Of a stretch of 64,000 bases of DNA, positions 33,836 through 41,289 are shown one piece after another (within the stretch, counting starts at the first letter, position 1; each line of letters opens with the position of its first letter). The notes beneath the pieces are model-generated. The model was not told the DNA's origin and ran no database searches. It saw only the letters and a program-made list of their open reading frames with translations. Position numbers and translations under genes: made by a program. Origin of the DNA: a virus. The stretch is taken from the IMG/VR virus record IMGVR_UViG_3300020183_000012, positions 1 through 64,000 of that record. The stretch is one strand, 5' to 3'.

Positions 33836-35491
33836 ATGGGCAAATTTAATTTTAAAAAATATTCTAGTTTCGTTTCTCAACAGGAAAATTCACTTATTAA
33901 AGTCGCTGCTGTTGAAGATTATTTTATAAAAAATTTAGAGGTTCCCGGTACTGGCAAGACATTTAAAGAACTTTTTCAGGAAAAAGTACCTAATGAAACA
34001 GAGGAACAAAGAAACCTCAGGATGGATGGGCTTAAAAATAATGTCTCAGTTATAAAGAATAACAAAATATTTATAAGAGCTTTGACTGTAGCGGAACAAG
34101 AGTTAAAAGGTCAGTCTGGAAATATCTATAGACACATACAGGACATAAATAATAAATTATTTTCCATGGCTATGGAAAAATATTTTGTTGATTTTGAAAA
34201 TGGCGCTATGAAAATGAAGTTTGACAATAATTGGTCTTCTCAGCAACAAAATTCAGCTATTTTAGAATGGAAGAATGGTCTTACTGAGGGTATGCGAGGT
34301 GGTGGCTTTGCAGGAAGAGGAGACTTTGTTTATTTGCTTGTTAGGTCAATGATTGGAGCCGTAAAAGGAAAAGAACAGTGGTATATTAAGGATGTTAGAA
34401 AATTTGATATGGGCAGAGTTGAGCTTTTTTTCCATGAGTGTGAAAATGACACATCTAAACTTAATAAATTCTCTAATTATGAGCAGTCCGGTGCTCAAGC
34501 GGTAGAAGGAGTTGTGCATTCTGATGAGATTCAAAATGAATCCGGTGGTATTTGTGGTTTTGTGAAAACTTCGTCCCCTGGCTGGTTTTATTTGTATGGC
34601 AAAGCAAGTAATCGTTGGTGCAACGAAAAATTTACAAAAGAAAATGGGCCTTTTCAGGGAGCTGAAAACCAGTCTTCTAAAAATCATGCACTTCTGTTTG
34701 CTGCCAGTCAAAGTACTGGATGGTGCACGGGTAACACATCAGCAGAACACTATTTATCTTTATCAATAAAATTTTATTTGTATTTTCCTCAGGGCCAAGC
34801 TTTAGATCAGTCTGGTCGTGTGAATCAGGCAGTTGTTGCTATAGTTCAGAAACCAAACGGTTCTTATCAAGAATGTGTGGGTCATCAAAATTCTCCTCCA
34901 TGGGGTTATTTATCTCAAATTATTGATATTATGAGCAAAGATAACATAAAAGTTGAACCAGGATCAAAGTTTGGATACAGCGGCGGTGTAAATGGAGATG
35001 CGCCTTTCCAATGGTATAGAGACAACAAAGATAAAAGCCCTGGAGAAATATTTCCCAAAGTAGATTTTGTTTTAGATGCAGTTAAAAAGAAGATTGACTC
35101 ATTTGACAATATAGTAGATCTTGCTTCTTCAGTAACATCTGGAGGATTTAAAGAAGATATTGTTAGAAGTAAAAGTGGAATGGAGTCAGCTGCAACTATT
35201 GGTATAATTCCAGAAATTCTAAAAAAACCTGGTGCAAAAGAAGATTATGCAGCTAGAGTTGAGTCTTATATCGAGGACATTGACCCAAAACTTCATGGTA
35301 TTTTTAAAGATATATTAAGTAATATTTTTCCAGGTCTTGGTTCAATGTCGTCTGCAAAAGACAAGATTACTCAAAATTTTAGATCTTTGATTACTCAAAA
35401 GATACTTCCAGCAGAAGAGGAAGAATTGCTTTTTAGAGATGATAAAGAATCTACTCTTCGAGAGATAGTGGATCATTTTATATATAAGTGA
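33836..35491 (+). CDS. Hypothetical protein (551 aa), possible virion-associated
   Basis: Not firmly recognised. It starts MGKFNFKKYSSFVSQ, a loose variant of the F-N-x-F-K tag. The middle contains SQSTGWCTGNTSAEHYLS, which recalls the W-C-T(A/G) motif of an uncharacterised domain common in jumbo-phage proteins, followed by beta strands with VAIVQKPNGSYQECVGHQN. The rest is mixed, with helical ends and an acidic C-terminus. A good RBS (TTAGGAGAT) precedes the ATG. No protease, nuclease or membrane motif is visible. Its neighbours (polyvalent-type protein and fibre-like protein) suggest a virion or injected role. Confidence 0.5.
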   Translation: MGKFNFKKYSSFVSQQENSLIKVAAVEDYFIKNLEVPGTGKTFKELFQEKVPNETEEQRNLRMDGLKNNVSVIKNNKIFIRALTVAEQELKGQSGNIYRHIQDINNKLFSMAMEKYFVDFENGAMKMKFDNNWSSQQQNSAILEWKNGLTEGMRGGGFAGRGDFVYLLVRSMIGAVKGKEQWYIKDVRKFDMGRVELFFHECENDTSKLNKFSNYEQSGAQAVEGVVHSDEIQNESGGICGFVKTSSPGWFYLYGKASNRWCNEKFTKENGPFQGAENQSSKNHALLFAASQSTGWCTGNTSAEHYLSLSIKFYLYFPQGQALDQSGRVNQAVVAIVQKPNGSYQECVGHQNSPPWGYLSQIIDIMSKDNIKVEPGSKFGYSGGVNGDAPFQWYRDNKDKSPGEIFPKVDFVLDAVKKKIDSFDNIVDLASSVTSGGFKEDIVRSKSGMESAATIGIIPEILKKPGAKEDYAARVESYIEDIDPKLHGIFKDILSNIFPGLGSMSSAKDKITQNFRSLITQKILPAEEEELLFRDDKESTLREIVDHFIYK

Positions 35492-35566
35492 TTATTCATC
35501 TACCTAGAATATTTATACGATAGTTTGGCAAATAATGTTATCGTGCCACTAAGAATAACTGAAAAG

Positions 35567-36706
35567 CTAGTAGTCGATTCCAATTGCCCATCCATCGCTA
35601 AACCTTCCAGCTGTGATTGGATTTCCACCTATGTATATTTTTGCGGTTTCCAATGGAGATCCAGATTTTTCTAAAACTAATATTCTATTTGAGTTGTCTA
35701 GATCTATAAAAAGATTTCCAAAAAGAATCTTTTTTTCAGTGTCTGGAGAAGCTGAATTGAATGTTGTTGGTTCTTTTGCTGTATTTAAATAATAGTCAGT
35801 GTTGTTTGTTGTGCTTGTTTGTATGGGTATGCCTTTATATGTAGTTCTTATCCCTTGTCTTGATATATCATTGCTTTGTGAATTTTTATACACATGTATA
35901 GCCCTAAAATTATTGTACATTGAAGTAAGTATTGGCACTCCCGAGATAAAAGTTGGCGCATCCTCTGTTGGGCTTCCACTTACAGTCCTTATTATAGGCA
36001 TATGGTTGTCTTCTTGATTTTTGGCAAACTTTATTTGTCCTAGTCCTCCAAAATTCGATATCTCTTCTGTTGCTCCATCTAGTGTATTGTTTATTTCATA
36101 GCTATAGGATATGTATGGACTCAAGGTTGACGATGCGGATTCCAATGAGTGTATGCTTCTTAGATTTGTCGATTGCACTTCTGATCTTTTTACTAAAAAA
36201 AACTGTATGTAGTTGCCGTAAACTTCTCTGTTTTGACAGTATTCATTGAATTTTGAAAGTACAGATGAAGATGTTGTAGTGTTTGTCACAGCAGATAATA
36301 TTAAATCTCCTATGTCTGTTCCATTTAGAAGTTGATCGGCGTTGCCAATACCTCCAGACCATCCTACTCCAGCACATTCTCCTATTATTTCAGGGTCCGC
36401 CAGCGTACACACAGATGTCATTGATGTGTAGCTTAATTCTGCCTGATTGTACTCCCATATGTACAAATCAGTTGTCATTTGTGTGCCTGTTCCAGAAGTT
36501 GTTACATTTAATGAAGCCGATGTTACAGTTGCATATTTTGGCACAGAACTTATATCAAATTTGAAAAATGGTCTTCTGTAAGTGGTAGAACCCTTATTAA
36601 AACCATATCCTACGAGTAAAGTAATGGAAGTATTTCCTACCGGTGCAATAGCAAGTCCATCTAAAAAGGCATCATCATAGGCATAAAGATTAGGAGCAGT
36701 TGGCAT
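35567..36706 (-). CDS. Beta-rich fibre-like protein with DNRLRE-like domain
   Basis: The 379-aa protein has in its first half the pattern RPFFKFDISSVPKYATVTSASLNVTTSGTG...LYIWEY, the 'F-K-F-D-l-S-s-i-p-...v-x-s-A-x-L-x-l' core of DNRLRE-like carbohydrate-binding beta-sandwich domains. The second half is Ser/Thr/Asn-rich beta repeats (TRTVSGSP, PTFISGVPIL, AKIYIGGNPITAG). This fits a receptor-binding or decoration protein on the virion. It starts on the stop codon of the upstream minus-strand gene (TAATG). Confidence 0.6.
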   Translation of the reverse strand: MPTAPNLYAYDDAFLDGLAIAPVGNTSITLLVGYGFNKGSTTYRRPFFKFDISSVPKYATVTSASLNVTTSGTGTQMTTDLYIWEYNQAELSYTSMTSVCTLADPEIIGECAGVGWSGGIGNADQLLNGTDIGDLILSAVTNTTTSSSVLSKFNEYCQNREVYGNYIQFFLVKRSEVQSTNLRSIHSLESASSTLSPYISYSYEINNTLDGATEEISNFGGLGQIKFAKNQEDNHMPIIRTVSGSPTEDAPTFISGVPILTSMYNNFRAIHVYKNSQSNDISRQGIRTTYKGIPIQTSTTNNTDYYLNTAKEPTTFNSASPDTEKKILFGNLFIDLDNSNRILVLEKSGSPLETAKIYIGGNPITAGRFSDGWAIGIDY

Positions 36707-37242
36707 TACTTTTTCTTTTTCTTACTTGATGTTGTTCTCCATCCTCCGCCATGCTGCTTGTACCATCTTGCAGCCCAGCCATTTGCGTAGGCACTAGGAT
36801 ATACATCAAACTTTTTTCTGGCAAGAGACTTTGCTCTTGACCACAAAGATGGATTTGTTGGTTTTGCTTTTTGCTTACCCCTTGGTTTTTTTGATCCCTT
36901 TTTTGCTGCTTCTTTTTCCATAAAGGACTCGTAATTAAGAGCGTATTTCTCTACATCGTGCATAGGAGTTTTTGTATACATGTCATGGTATGGACAGTAG
37001 TACTCTCCTTGTTTAGGATCATAGTAATAAGCCATTCCGCTTTTTCCCACGAATGGGCCCTCAAGTCCTGACCTTGGTCTGAATTCTTGGCCTTTGGAAT
37101 CAATTACAAGTTTCGGATTTCCTTGTGAGTCAAATTGTCCCATTTCTTTTTTGGGGTCTTCAGTTTGGGCGGTCTTTTTCATTCCGCCCATTTTTTCCAT
37201 AAAAGATTTCCAATTTATTAGGTTTGGTGTGTTATTTTGCAT
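36706..37242 (-). CDS. DUF5872-like basic protein with Lys-rich tail
   Basis: The 178-aa protein ends with LWSRAKSLARKKFDVYPSAYANGWAARWYKQHGGGWR, a domain known from large viruses and cyanophages (DUF5872-type, function unknown), followed by TTSSKKKKK. The middle has a conserved-looking GMAYYYDPKQGEYYCPYHDMY. The N-terminus contains N-W-K-S-F and, at about residue 22, K-K-T-A-Q, resembling a split NWYK...TAQ tag. It forms a pair with the next gene, which has the same Lys-rich end. Confidence 0.6.
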   Translation of the reverse strand: MQNNTPNLINWKSFMEKMGGMKKTAQTEDPKKEMGQFDSQGNPKLVIDSKGQEFRPRSGLEGPFVGKSGMAYYYDPKQGEYYCPYHDMYTKTPMHDVEKYALNYESFMEKEAAKKGSKKPRGKQKAKPTNPSLWSRAKSLARKKFDVYPSAYANGWAARWYKQHGGGWRTTSSKKKKK

Positions 37243-37251
37243 TTTTTCCTT

Positions 37252-37548
37252 TTATTTTTTCTTTTTCTTTGTAAACGTTCTGACAAAATTAGGAGATCTT
37301 GCCTTACCGGAATTATCTGATTTATTTTCGACTTTTCTTTTTCTGGAGCATGCAGATTGCCTTTGGCTTTCCGACATGGACTTTGCACTGGATCTCGGTC
37401 TGCATTTTGGGTAAGCTCCTGAGTCAGCGTTAGATCTTCCACACGGAGGGAATGAGCCGTCTTTGTTTTTGCGGCATATGTTCACCCAGTCTCCTTTTTT
37501 TCCCTTGCCAAACCATTCATTTAAAGATGCTGTTTTGTACCAGTTCAT
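37252..37548 (-). CDS. NWYK-tagged Cys-rich small protein (DUF6321-like)
   Basis: The 98-aa protein starts with a perfect M-N-W-Y-K-T-A-S tag, then KKGDWVNICRKNKDGSFPPCGRSN...YPKCRP...MSESQRQSACSRKRK, the pattern of a small uncharacterised viral domain (DUF6321-like) with four spaced Cys, possibly a zinc fold. It ends in TFTKKKKK, matching the tail of the neighbouring gene. TTAAATATT abuts the ATG on the minus strand and no Shine-Dalgarno is visible. Confidence 0.65.
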   Translation of the reverse strand: MNWYKTASLNEWFGKGKKGDWVNICRKNKDGSFPPCGRSNADSGAYPKCRPRSSAKSMSESQRQSACSRKRKVENKSDNSGKARSPNFVRTFTKKKKK

Positions 37549-37662
37549 AATATTTAATTATTAATCCTAGGGAAATATCCTGTATTGCTATTTTTATTTT
37601 TTAAAGAGAGGATATGCTGGCTAAAATAAAATAATCAAAACATTAGAGTAGTTTGGAATATA

Positions 37663-37673
37663 GACGATATAGA
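37663..37673 (+). promoter_or_regulatory. GACGATATAGA motif upstream of tmRNA
   Basis: TAGACGATATAGAC lies about 60 bases upstream of the tmRNA 5' end in an otherwise gene-free gap, making it the best candidate promoter of the tmRNA/tRNA cluster. Confidence 0.5.
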
Positions 37674-37731
37674 CTCGGATCTTGTTCGTATGATGAATGT
37701 GAATGATTTTCAAATTGACAAGTTAATACAA

Positions 37732-38097
37732 GGGCTCGAAAAGGTATCGATTGGAGGTTGAAACTTAAGATTGCACGCCGTGGTTGGTCGAATGGCCACG
37801 AAAAAAATCGATCAAAAAGTAACTGACAACTATCAGTTCAATTCATACAGAATTGGGTTTACCCAGTTCCGTCTCGCAGCCTAATTCGCTGCAAAGCATC
37901 TCCTGACTCCTGCTGGTGGCAGATGCACATAATAGCAGGATATTCAAACGAGTGTGTTACGAGCGAGTTTGAAGAAATATTCGTAAGAGCTGCCCGTATC
38001 TTGCTTGTGAGTATCGGGTTGCATTAATCACAGGATAAGCGTGTAGACATCTGAGCGTATGCCTAACAACACGGGGGTTCGACTCCCCCCGAGTCCA
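37732..38097 (+). ncRNA. ssrA: tmRNA (transfer-messenger RNA)
   Basis: The 366-nt RNA has a tRNA-like end: acceptor GGGCTCG (37732-37738) pairs with CGAGTCC (38090-38096, one G-U), and the T-arm is GGGGG-TTCGACT-CCCCC (38073-38089). The 5' part has the tmRNA signature GGTATCGATTGG and the downstream GCACGCCGTGG...GGCCACG pairing. A tag reading frame follows AAAAAGTA; resuming at ACT 37822 it encodes TDNYQFNSYRIGFTQFRLAA and TAA (37882-37884). The L-A-A end is the classic ssrA protease tag. Pseudoknot-like pairings fill the rest. No CCA is encoded. It would rescue stalled ribosomes. A phage-encoded tmRNA is rare. Confidence 0.93.
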
Positions 38098-38100
38098 CAT

Positions 38101-38172
38101 GAGGATGTAACTCAATGGCAGAGTTCTACCCTTCCAAGGTAGATGTTGCGGGTTCGACTCCCGTCATCCTCT
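38101..38172 (+). tRNA. tRNA-Gly (anticodon TCC)
   Basis: Acceptor GAGGATG pairs with CATCCTC; the anticodon loop CTTCCAA between CTACC and GGTAG gives TCC; T-loop TTCGACT. It starts only four bases after the tmRNA end. CCA is not encoded and the discriminator is T. Confidence 0.9.
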
Positions 38173-38175
38173 TTT

Positions 38176-38271
38176 GCGTAGTTAAGTATCACGTCTACTT
38201 CCGTGAAGACTTATATGGATTAGGCTTTCTAGAGGCTGGAATTGAGAATGGGTGCAAGTCCCTCGCTACGC
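38176..38271 (+). other. Unresolved tRNA-like element between tRNA-Gly and tRNA-Val
   Basis: GCGTAG(T) at 38176 pairs with (G)CTACGC ending at 38271, giving a 7-bp acceptor-like stem at the right position in the array. An internal TCACG/CGTGA hairpin and an AGTA/TACT hairpin exist. However, there is no G-G D-loop, no TTCRA T-loop (it reads TGCAAGT) and no convincing 7-nt anticodon loop. It could be a decayed or highly divergent class II tRNA or another structured RNA. Confidence 0.35.
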
Positions 38272-38276
38272 TTTTC

Positions 38277-38349
38277 GCTCCCTTAACTCAGCGGCTAGAG
38301 TGTCGCCTTTACACGGCGGAAGTCACTGGTTCGAATCCAGTAGGGTGCA
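38277..38349 (+). tRNA. tRNA-Val (anticodon TAC)
   Basis: Anticodon loop TTTACAC between TCGCC and GGCGG gives TAC. T-arm CTGG-TTCGAAT-CCAG is intact. The acceptor GCTCCCT/AGGGTGC has a T-T mismatch at position 3:70. No CCA is encoded. Confidence 0.85.
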
Positions 38350-38351
38350 TT

Positions 38352-38423
38352 GCCACTTTAGCTCAACGGCAGAGCAGTGCTTTTGTAAAGCACAGGTTGC
38401 GGGTTCGAATCCAGTAAGTGGCT
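38352..38423 (+). tRNA. tRNA-Thr (anticodon TGT)
   Basis: Acceptor GCCACTT pairs with AAGTGGC; the anticodon loop TTTGTAA between GTGCT and AGCAC gives TGT. The T-stem GCGGG/CCAGT carries an internal mismatch, its 3' half matching the neighbouring tRNAs. No CCA; discriminator T. Confidence 0.85.
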
Positions 38424-38426
38424 TTT

Positions 38427-38499
38427 GGTCGGGTACTCAAATGGCTAAGAGAATGGATTGCAAATCCATTATGTGCTGGTTCGAATCCAGTCCCGATCT
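38427..38499 (+). tRNA. tRNA-Cys (anticodon GCA)
   Basis: Acceptor GGTCGGG pairs with CCCGATC (one G-U); anticodon loop TTGCAAA between ATGGA and TCCAT gives GCA; T-loop TTCGAAT. No CCA is encoded. Confidence 0.88.
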
Positions 38500-38503
38500 T
38501 TAG

Positions 38504-38586
<83 letters not shown>

Positions 38587-38589
38587 TTG

Positions 38590-38600
38590 CCGATATATGA
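38590..38600 (+). promoter_or_regulatory. CCGATATATGA motif between tRNAs
   Basis: TTGCCGATATATGA, a C-variant of the TTGACGATATAG motif, sits in the only sizeable gap inside the tRNA run, just before tRNA-Asn. It may be a second promoter. Confidence 0.35.
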
Positions 38601-38605
38601 TAGAT

Positions 38606-38678
38606 TCCTCTGTAGCTCAGCTGGTAGAGCAGGGAGCTGTTAACTCCCGGGTCACTGGTTCAAATCCAGTCGGAGGAG
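38606..38678 (+). tRNA. tRNA-Asn (anticodon GTT)
   Basis: Acceptor TCCTCTG pairs with CGGAGGA (one U-G); D-arm AGCTCAGCTGGTAGAGC is canonical; anticodon loop CTGTTAA between GGGAG and CTCCC gives GTT; discriminator G. No CCA. Confidence 0.92.
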
Positions 38679-38682
38679 TTTT

Positions 38683-38755
38683 GGCACTGTAGCCCAATGG
38701 CAGAGGCGTTTGATTCAAAATCAAAATAGTGTCGGTTCGAGTCCGACCAGTGCTA
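38683..38755 (+). tRNA. tRNA with anticodon CAA (Leu by anticodon), short variable loop
   Basis: The anticodon arm TTTGA-TTCAAAA-TCAAA is the only perfect 5-bp choice and gives CAA. The T-arm GTCGG-TTCGAGT-CCGAC is perfect. Acceptor GGCACTG/CAGTGCT has a G-U at the terminal pair. Leucine tRNAs normally carry a long variable arm; this one has about five bases, so charging identity is uncertain. Confidence 0.75.
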
Positions 38756-38762
38756 CTAAAAT

Positions 38763-38773
38763 GCCGATATAGA
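38763..38773 (+). promoter_or_regulatory. GCCGATATAGA motif upstream of membrane-protein gene
   Basis: TGCCGATATAGATTGG lies 27 bases before the ATG at 38800, matching the C-variant of the recurrent motif seen between the tRNAs. Confidence 0.4.
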
Positions 38774-38799
38774 TTGGTGTATAACGTGTTGAGGACAAT

Positions 38800-39165
38800 A
38801 TGAGTGATAGAATTAAACTTTACAATTGGGATCTTTTAACGGCCATAAGGCCAAGGAGAATAAAAATGTTTAGATCTTTAAATTATATTGAGCTGTCTGT
38901 TGGTCTTGCGGTTATTTCGCTTGTTGCTTGGTTTTCAACTGGTAATGCTGAGGTATTTTTAACTATTTTTGGACTTGCCTATTTTCTTTCTATGGCTCAC
39001 GCTTGGAAGGTTTCAATGGATAGTGTCAAGGATTCCAATCACAGAGATCATTCCGAAGTAATTAATAGGTTATGGGATCTTGAAGATAAGTACGAAAAGT
39101 GCTCAGGCAGTAAATGCATGGAGACTAGAGAGAAAGTTACTATCACAAGCAAGGCAGATTTCTGA
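38800..39165 (+). CDS. Small membrane protein (121 aa)
   Basis: Residues about 29-47 (ELSVGLAVISLVAWF) and 50-67 (VFLTIFGLAYFLSMAHAW) form two membrane segments; the rest is a basic N-terminus and a charged C-terminal tail with two Cys (KCSGSKCMETR). Function unknown. TTGAGGA before the ATG is a usable ribosome site. It lies between the two tRNA groups. Confidence 0.6.
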   Translation: MSDRIKLYNWDLLTAIRPRRIKMFRSLNYIELSVGLAVISLVAWFSTGNAEVFLTIFGLAYFLSMAHAWKVSMDSVKDSNHRDHSEVINRLWDLEDKYEKCSGSKCMETREKVTITSKADF

Positions 39166-39168
39166 AAA

Positions 39169-39621
39169 ATGGAAGAAATCATTTCTGAAGGTCTTACGAT
39201 AAGATCTGAGGATGCATGTGAAGGAGCATCCGTCAACGATGTAGAGGAGATAATCGGTGACGGATGCTTTCTTCATATGCATTTTGTTTCAGATCAACAG
39301 ATAGATATGGTTCTTGCTGATTCTGCAAATACAAATCAGTATTCTTTTTCAATAAAACCAAAATTTGACGAAGATAAATGTAGAATATTTTTGTCATGTG
39401 ACGGTTCTGTCGATAAGTCTTGTGATCATTTGATAAGAGAAATAGGAAAAGATGTAATAGAAGAGAATAAGTCATTGAAAAAAAGAATTGAGTATCTTGA
39501 AAAAAGCATGAAAAGCATAGATATTGAATTGAGGCTTGAGCGTGCAACAAAAACACTTAAAATTAATGAGCTTCTTGACAAGATAAATTCGCTTGAGAAA
39601 CATAAGATTGTAAACAGTTAA
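39169..39621 (+). CDS. Hypothetical protein with C-terminal coiled coil (150 aa)
   Basis: Not recognised. The first 100 residues are acidic and mixed, with beta-like segments (CFLHMHFVSDQQIDMVLAD). Residues about 103-148 form a coiled coil (ENKSLKKRIEYLEKSMKSID...INELLDKINSLEKH). The stop lies four bases before tRNA-Ser. Confidence 0.55.
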   Translation: MEEIISEGLTIRSEDACEGASVNDVEEIIGDGCFLHMHFVSDQQIDMVLADSANTNQYSFSIKPKFDEDKCRIFLSCDGSVDKSCDHLIREIGKDVIEENKSLKKRIEYLEKSMKSIDIELRLERATKTLKINELLDKINSLEKHKIVNS

Positions 39622-39624
39622 AAA

Positions 39625-39714
39625 GGATAGATGGCCGAGTGGTTTAAGGCTGCGGTTTACTAAACCGCCGTAGGCTCCAGAAGCTTACCGGGGGTTCGAA
39701 TCCCTCTCTATCCG
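39625..39714 (+). tRNA. tRNA-Ser (anticodon ACT)
   Basis: Acceptor GGATAGA pairs with TCTATCC; a class II long variable arm (GTAGGCTCCAGAAGCTTAC) and discriminator G fit serine. The anticodon arm GCGGT-TTACTAA-ACCGC gives ACT; the usual bacterial form for these codons is GCT, so an A at position 34 is unusual. Confidence 0.88.
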
Positions 39715-39719
39715 TTAAT

Positions 39720-39806
39720 GGACAGGTGTCCGAGTGGTTGAAGGAGCAGCATTGGAAATGCTGTTTACGGGAAACCGTAACGTGGGTTCGAATCCCACCT
39801 TGTCCG
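39720..39806 (+). tRNA. tRNA-Ser (anticodon GGA)
   Basis: Acceptor GGACAGG pairs with CTTGTCC (one G-U); anticodon loop TTGGAAA between CAGCA and TGCTG gives GGA; long variable arm TTTACGGGAAACCGTAA; T-loop TTCGAAT; discriminator G. Confidence 0.92.
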
Positions 39807-39823
39807 TTTATTGGAGGTTTGAT

Positions 39824-40474
39824 ATGTCAGTTTATGAATCAGAAGAATGGAAATTACATCTTCAAAAATTTGTCAATCTAATTAAAAATGAAAGATTTGA
39901 CGTTGATTCATATATTATGGACATAGTAACATGGCTAAGCAATCCCAAATTAAAAAGATTTGAGCCTTATTGTGCTCTTTATAGAAATGCATTGGATGCT
40001 GACAAGGATGGCAAATTTGCTAAACCATCATTATGGGAAGATAGATTTATAAAGATAGAAAAGATACATGATGCTTGCATGTATTATGGTAGTCCGTGGG
40101 CTCGTGTAATTAGCTCTGAGACTATCGCTCACAGATGGTTTGATTTTGATTTTCATCTTGGTATGAGTGAATATAGAAATAAGTGGATTCTTGGATATGA
40201 TACTTCTTATGATATTTCATTGAAGCTTTTCCCATATGATAAGAGGTATTTAAAATTTTTAGACTCATCACTTTATTGGAAAGCAAATGCTTTTTATAAA
40301 ATTGGAGATCAAGAAAAAGCTAAGAAAATATTTTGTAAAATTGCAAATCGTGAGGGAAAGAGATATGGTCTGAGCGCTGCATTTTTGCGCAAAATAAAAG
40401 TTTCAGACGAAATATGTAGGGGTGTGAGAGATATATTTCATATAAATAAGGACGGTAATGATCATGAACTATGA
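39824..40474 (+). CDS. Hypothetical protein (216 aa)
   Basis: I start at the ATG 39824, with TTGGAGG 7 bases upstream; a longer reading frame would run back through tRNA-Ser. The protein is helical and aromatic-rich (WEDRFIKIEKIHDACMYYGSPWARVISSETIAHRWFDFDFHLG). It has a TPR-like segment near residues 160-185 (LYWKANAFYKIGDQEKAKKIFCKIAN). No catalytic signature is recognised. Confidence 0.6.
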   Translation: MSVYESEEWKLHLQKFVNLIKNERFDVDSYIMDIVTWLSNPKLKRFEPYCALYRNALDADKDGKFAKPSLWEDRFIKIEKIHDACMYYGSPWARVISSETIAHRWFDFDFHLGMSEYRNKWILGYDTSYDISLKLFPYDKRYLKFLDSSLYWKANAFYKIGDQEKAKKIFCKIANREGKRYGLSAAFLRKIKVSDEICRGVRDIFHINKDGNDHEL

Positions 40475-40634
40475 AGATTTTGATGACGATGATTTTTATA
40501 ATTTTTATTATGAAGAAAAGCGCAGCTTTGATGGTAGTAAAATTTTAAAATATTTTATACTATTTATGTATTTTGTTGGGATATTGTTTTTATTATATAT
40601 TGGTATTTTGGCTGCAGGATACCAGTTATCTTAA
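40464..40634 (+). CDS. Small single-pass membrane protein (56 aa)
   Basis: A 56-aa reading frame overlaps the end of the previous gene by 11 bases. It has an acidic, aromatic N-terminus (MNYEDFDDDDFYNFYYEE) and one transmembrane segment (YFILFMYFVGILFLLYIGILAA) near the C-terminus. Function unknown. An AAGGACGG run about 10 bases upstream could serve as ribosome site. Confidence 0.55.
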   Translation: MNYEDFDDDDFYNFYYEEKRSFDGSKILKYFILFMYFVGILFLLYIGILAAGYQLS

Positions 40635-40652
40635 TTCGTAATTATTTATACA

Positions 40653-41009
40653 ATGTATATTACACAATTGTTACAAATACACAATCAAATAAAGATACTT
40701 CACTGGCAGACATCTTCTTATGCAGAGCATAAAGCTCTTGGAAATCTTTACGGGGACATGGATGACCTTATTGATAATTTTGTAGAGGTCAGAAGTGGGC
40801 AATATGGAATAAGTAAAGCTAAAAATAATTTTAGTATTTCTATGGAAAACATAGAAAAATGCAATCCTAAAAAATGCATAGAAGAAGGCATATCAGTTCT
40901 TAAACAGATATATAATTCTGTATCAGAAGAAGATACAGAATTGAAGAACATACTGGATGAAATGATTGCTGCTATGAGAAAAACTAGATATCTTCTTGAG
41001 CTTAAATAG
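40653..41009 (+). CDS. Ferritin/Dps-like helical protein
   Basis: The 118-aa protein starts LLQIHNQIKILHWQTSSYAEHKALGNLYGDMDDLIDNFVEVRSGQYG, which has the 'H-W-x-t-x-s-y-a-x-H-x-a-x-g-x-x-Y-x-x-x-x-x-x-x-D-x-x-x-E' spacing of Dps/ferritin-like four-helix proteins (His, Asp and Glu of the metal site). It is shorter than Dps (about 160 aa). Phages often carry such short versions of unknown role. It ends with an 8-base convergent overlap. Confidence 0.6.
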   Translation: MYITQLLQIHNQIKILHWQTSSYAEHKALGNLYGDMDDLIDNFVEVRSGQYGISKAKNNFSISMENIEKCNPKKCIEEGISVLKQIYNSVSEEDTELKNILDEMIAAMRKTRYLLELK

Positions 41010-41220
41010 AGTCGTAACTATTGGGTTTTATTCCCCATTTTTTCAAATCTTTTTCATATTTTTGATTTGCGGAAAAAACTGTTGGAAAGTGCTTAACAAT
41101 GCGCCTAGCTTCTAGGCGTATTTTCTTTGGAACTCTAGGAGATTTCTTTGGGTCCATAAGATCATAAAGAAATCTTCTTGCCGAGTTTATGCTGTTATAC
41201 TCTTCATGTGGCATGGTCAT
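41002..41220 (-). CDS. BPSL0761-like small protein (72 aa)
   Basis: The sequence MTMPHEEYNSINSARRFLYDLMDPKKSPRVPKKIRLEARRIVKHFP matches the 'M-T-M-P-x-E-R-x-x-x-x-x-x-x-R-x-F-L-x-x-L-x-D-P-x-x-x-P-R-V-P' pattern of the BPSL0761 family, small bacterial and phage proteins of unknown function. The C-terminus is basic. Confidence 0.7.
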   Translation of the reverse strand: MTMPHEEYNSINSARRFLYDLMDPKKSPRVPKKIRLEARRIVKHFPTVFSANQKYEKDLKKWGIKPNSYDSI

Positions 41221-41289
41221 GTTGGTAGTCTCCAGATTTTTGACATCAGCAACTTTATATTGTATATCTTCCTAGTCAAATAAAATTTT

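Noticed and set aside
37673-37679. GACTCGG as the 5' partner of the CGAGTC acceptor end
   Set aside because: GGGCTCG at 37732 pairs better and is followed directly by the tmRNA signature; the upstream match is likely chance within the promoter-like motif.
37700-37770. 23-codon frame MMNVNDFQIDKLIQG at the tmRNA 5' end
   Set aside because: It overlaps the tmRNA sequence and has no ribosome site.
39734-39823. N-terminal extension of the gene at 39824
   Set aside because: The extra codons lie entirely inside tRNA-Ser(GGA); the ATG at 39824 has its own GGAGG.
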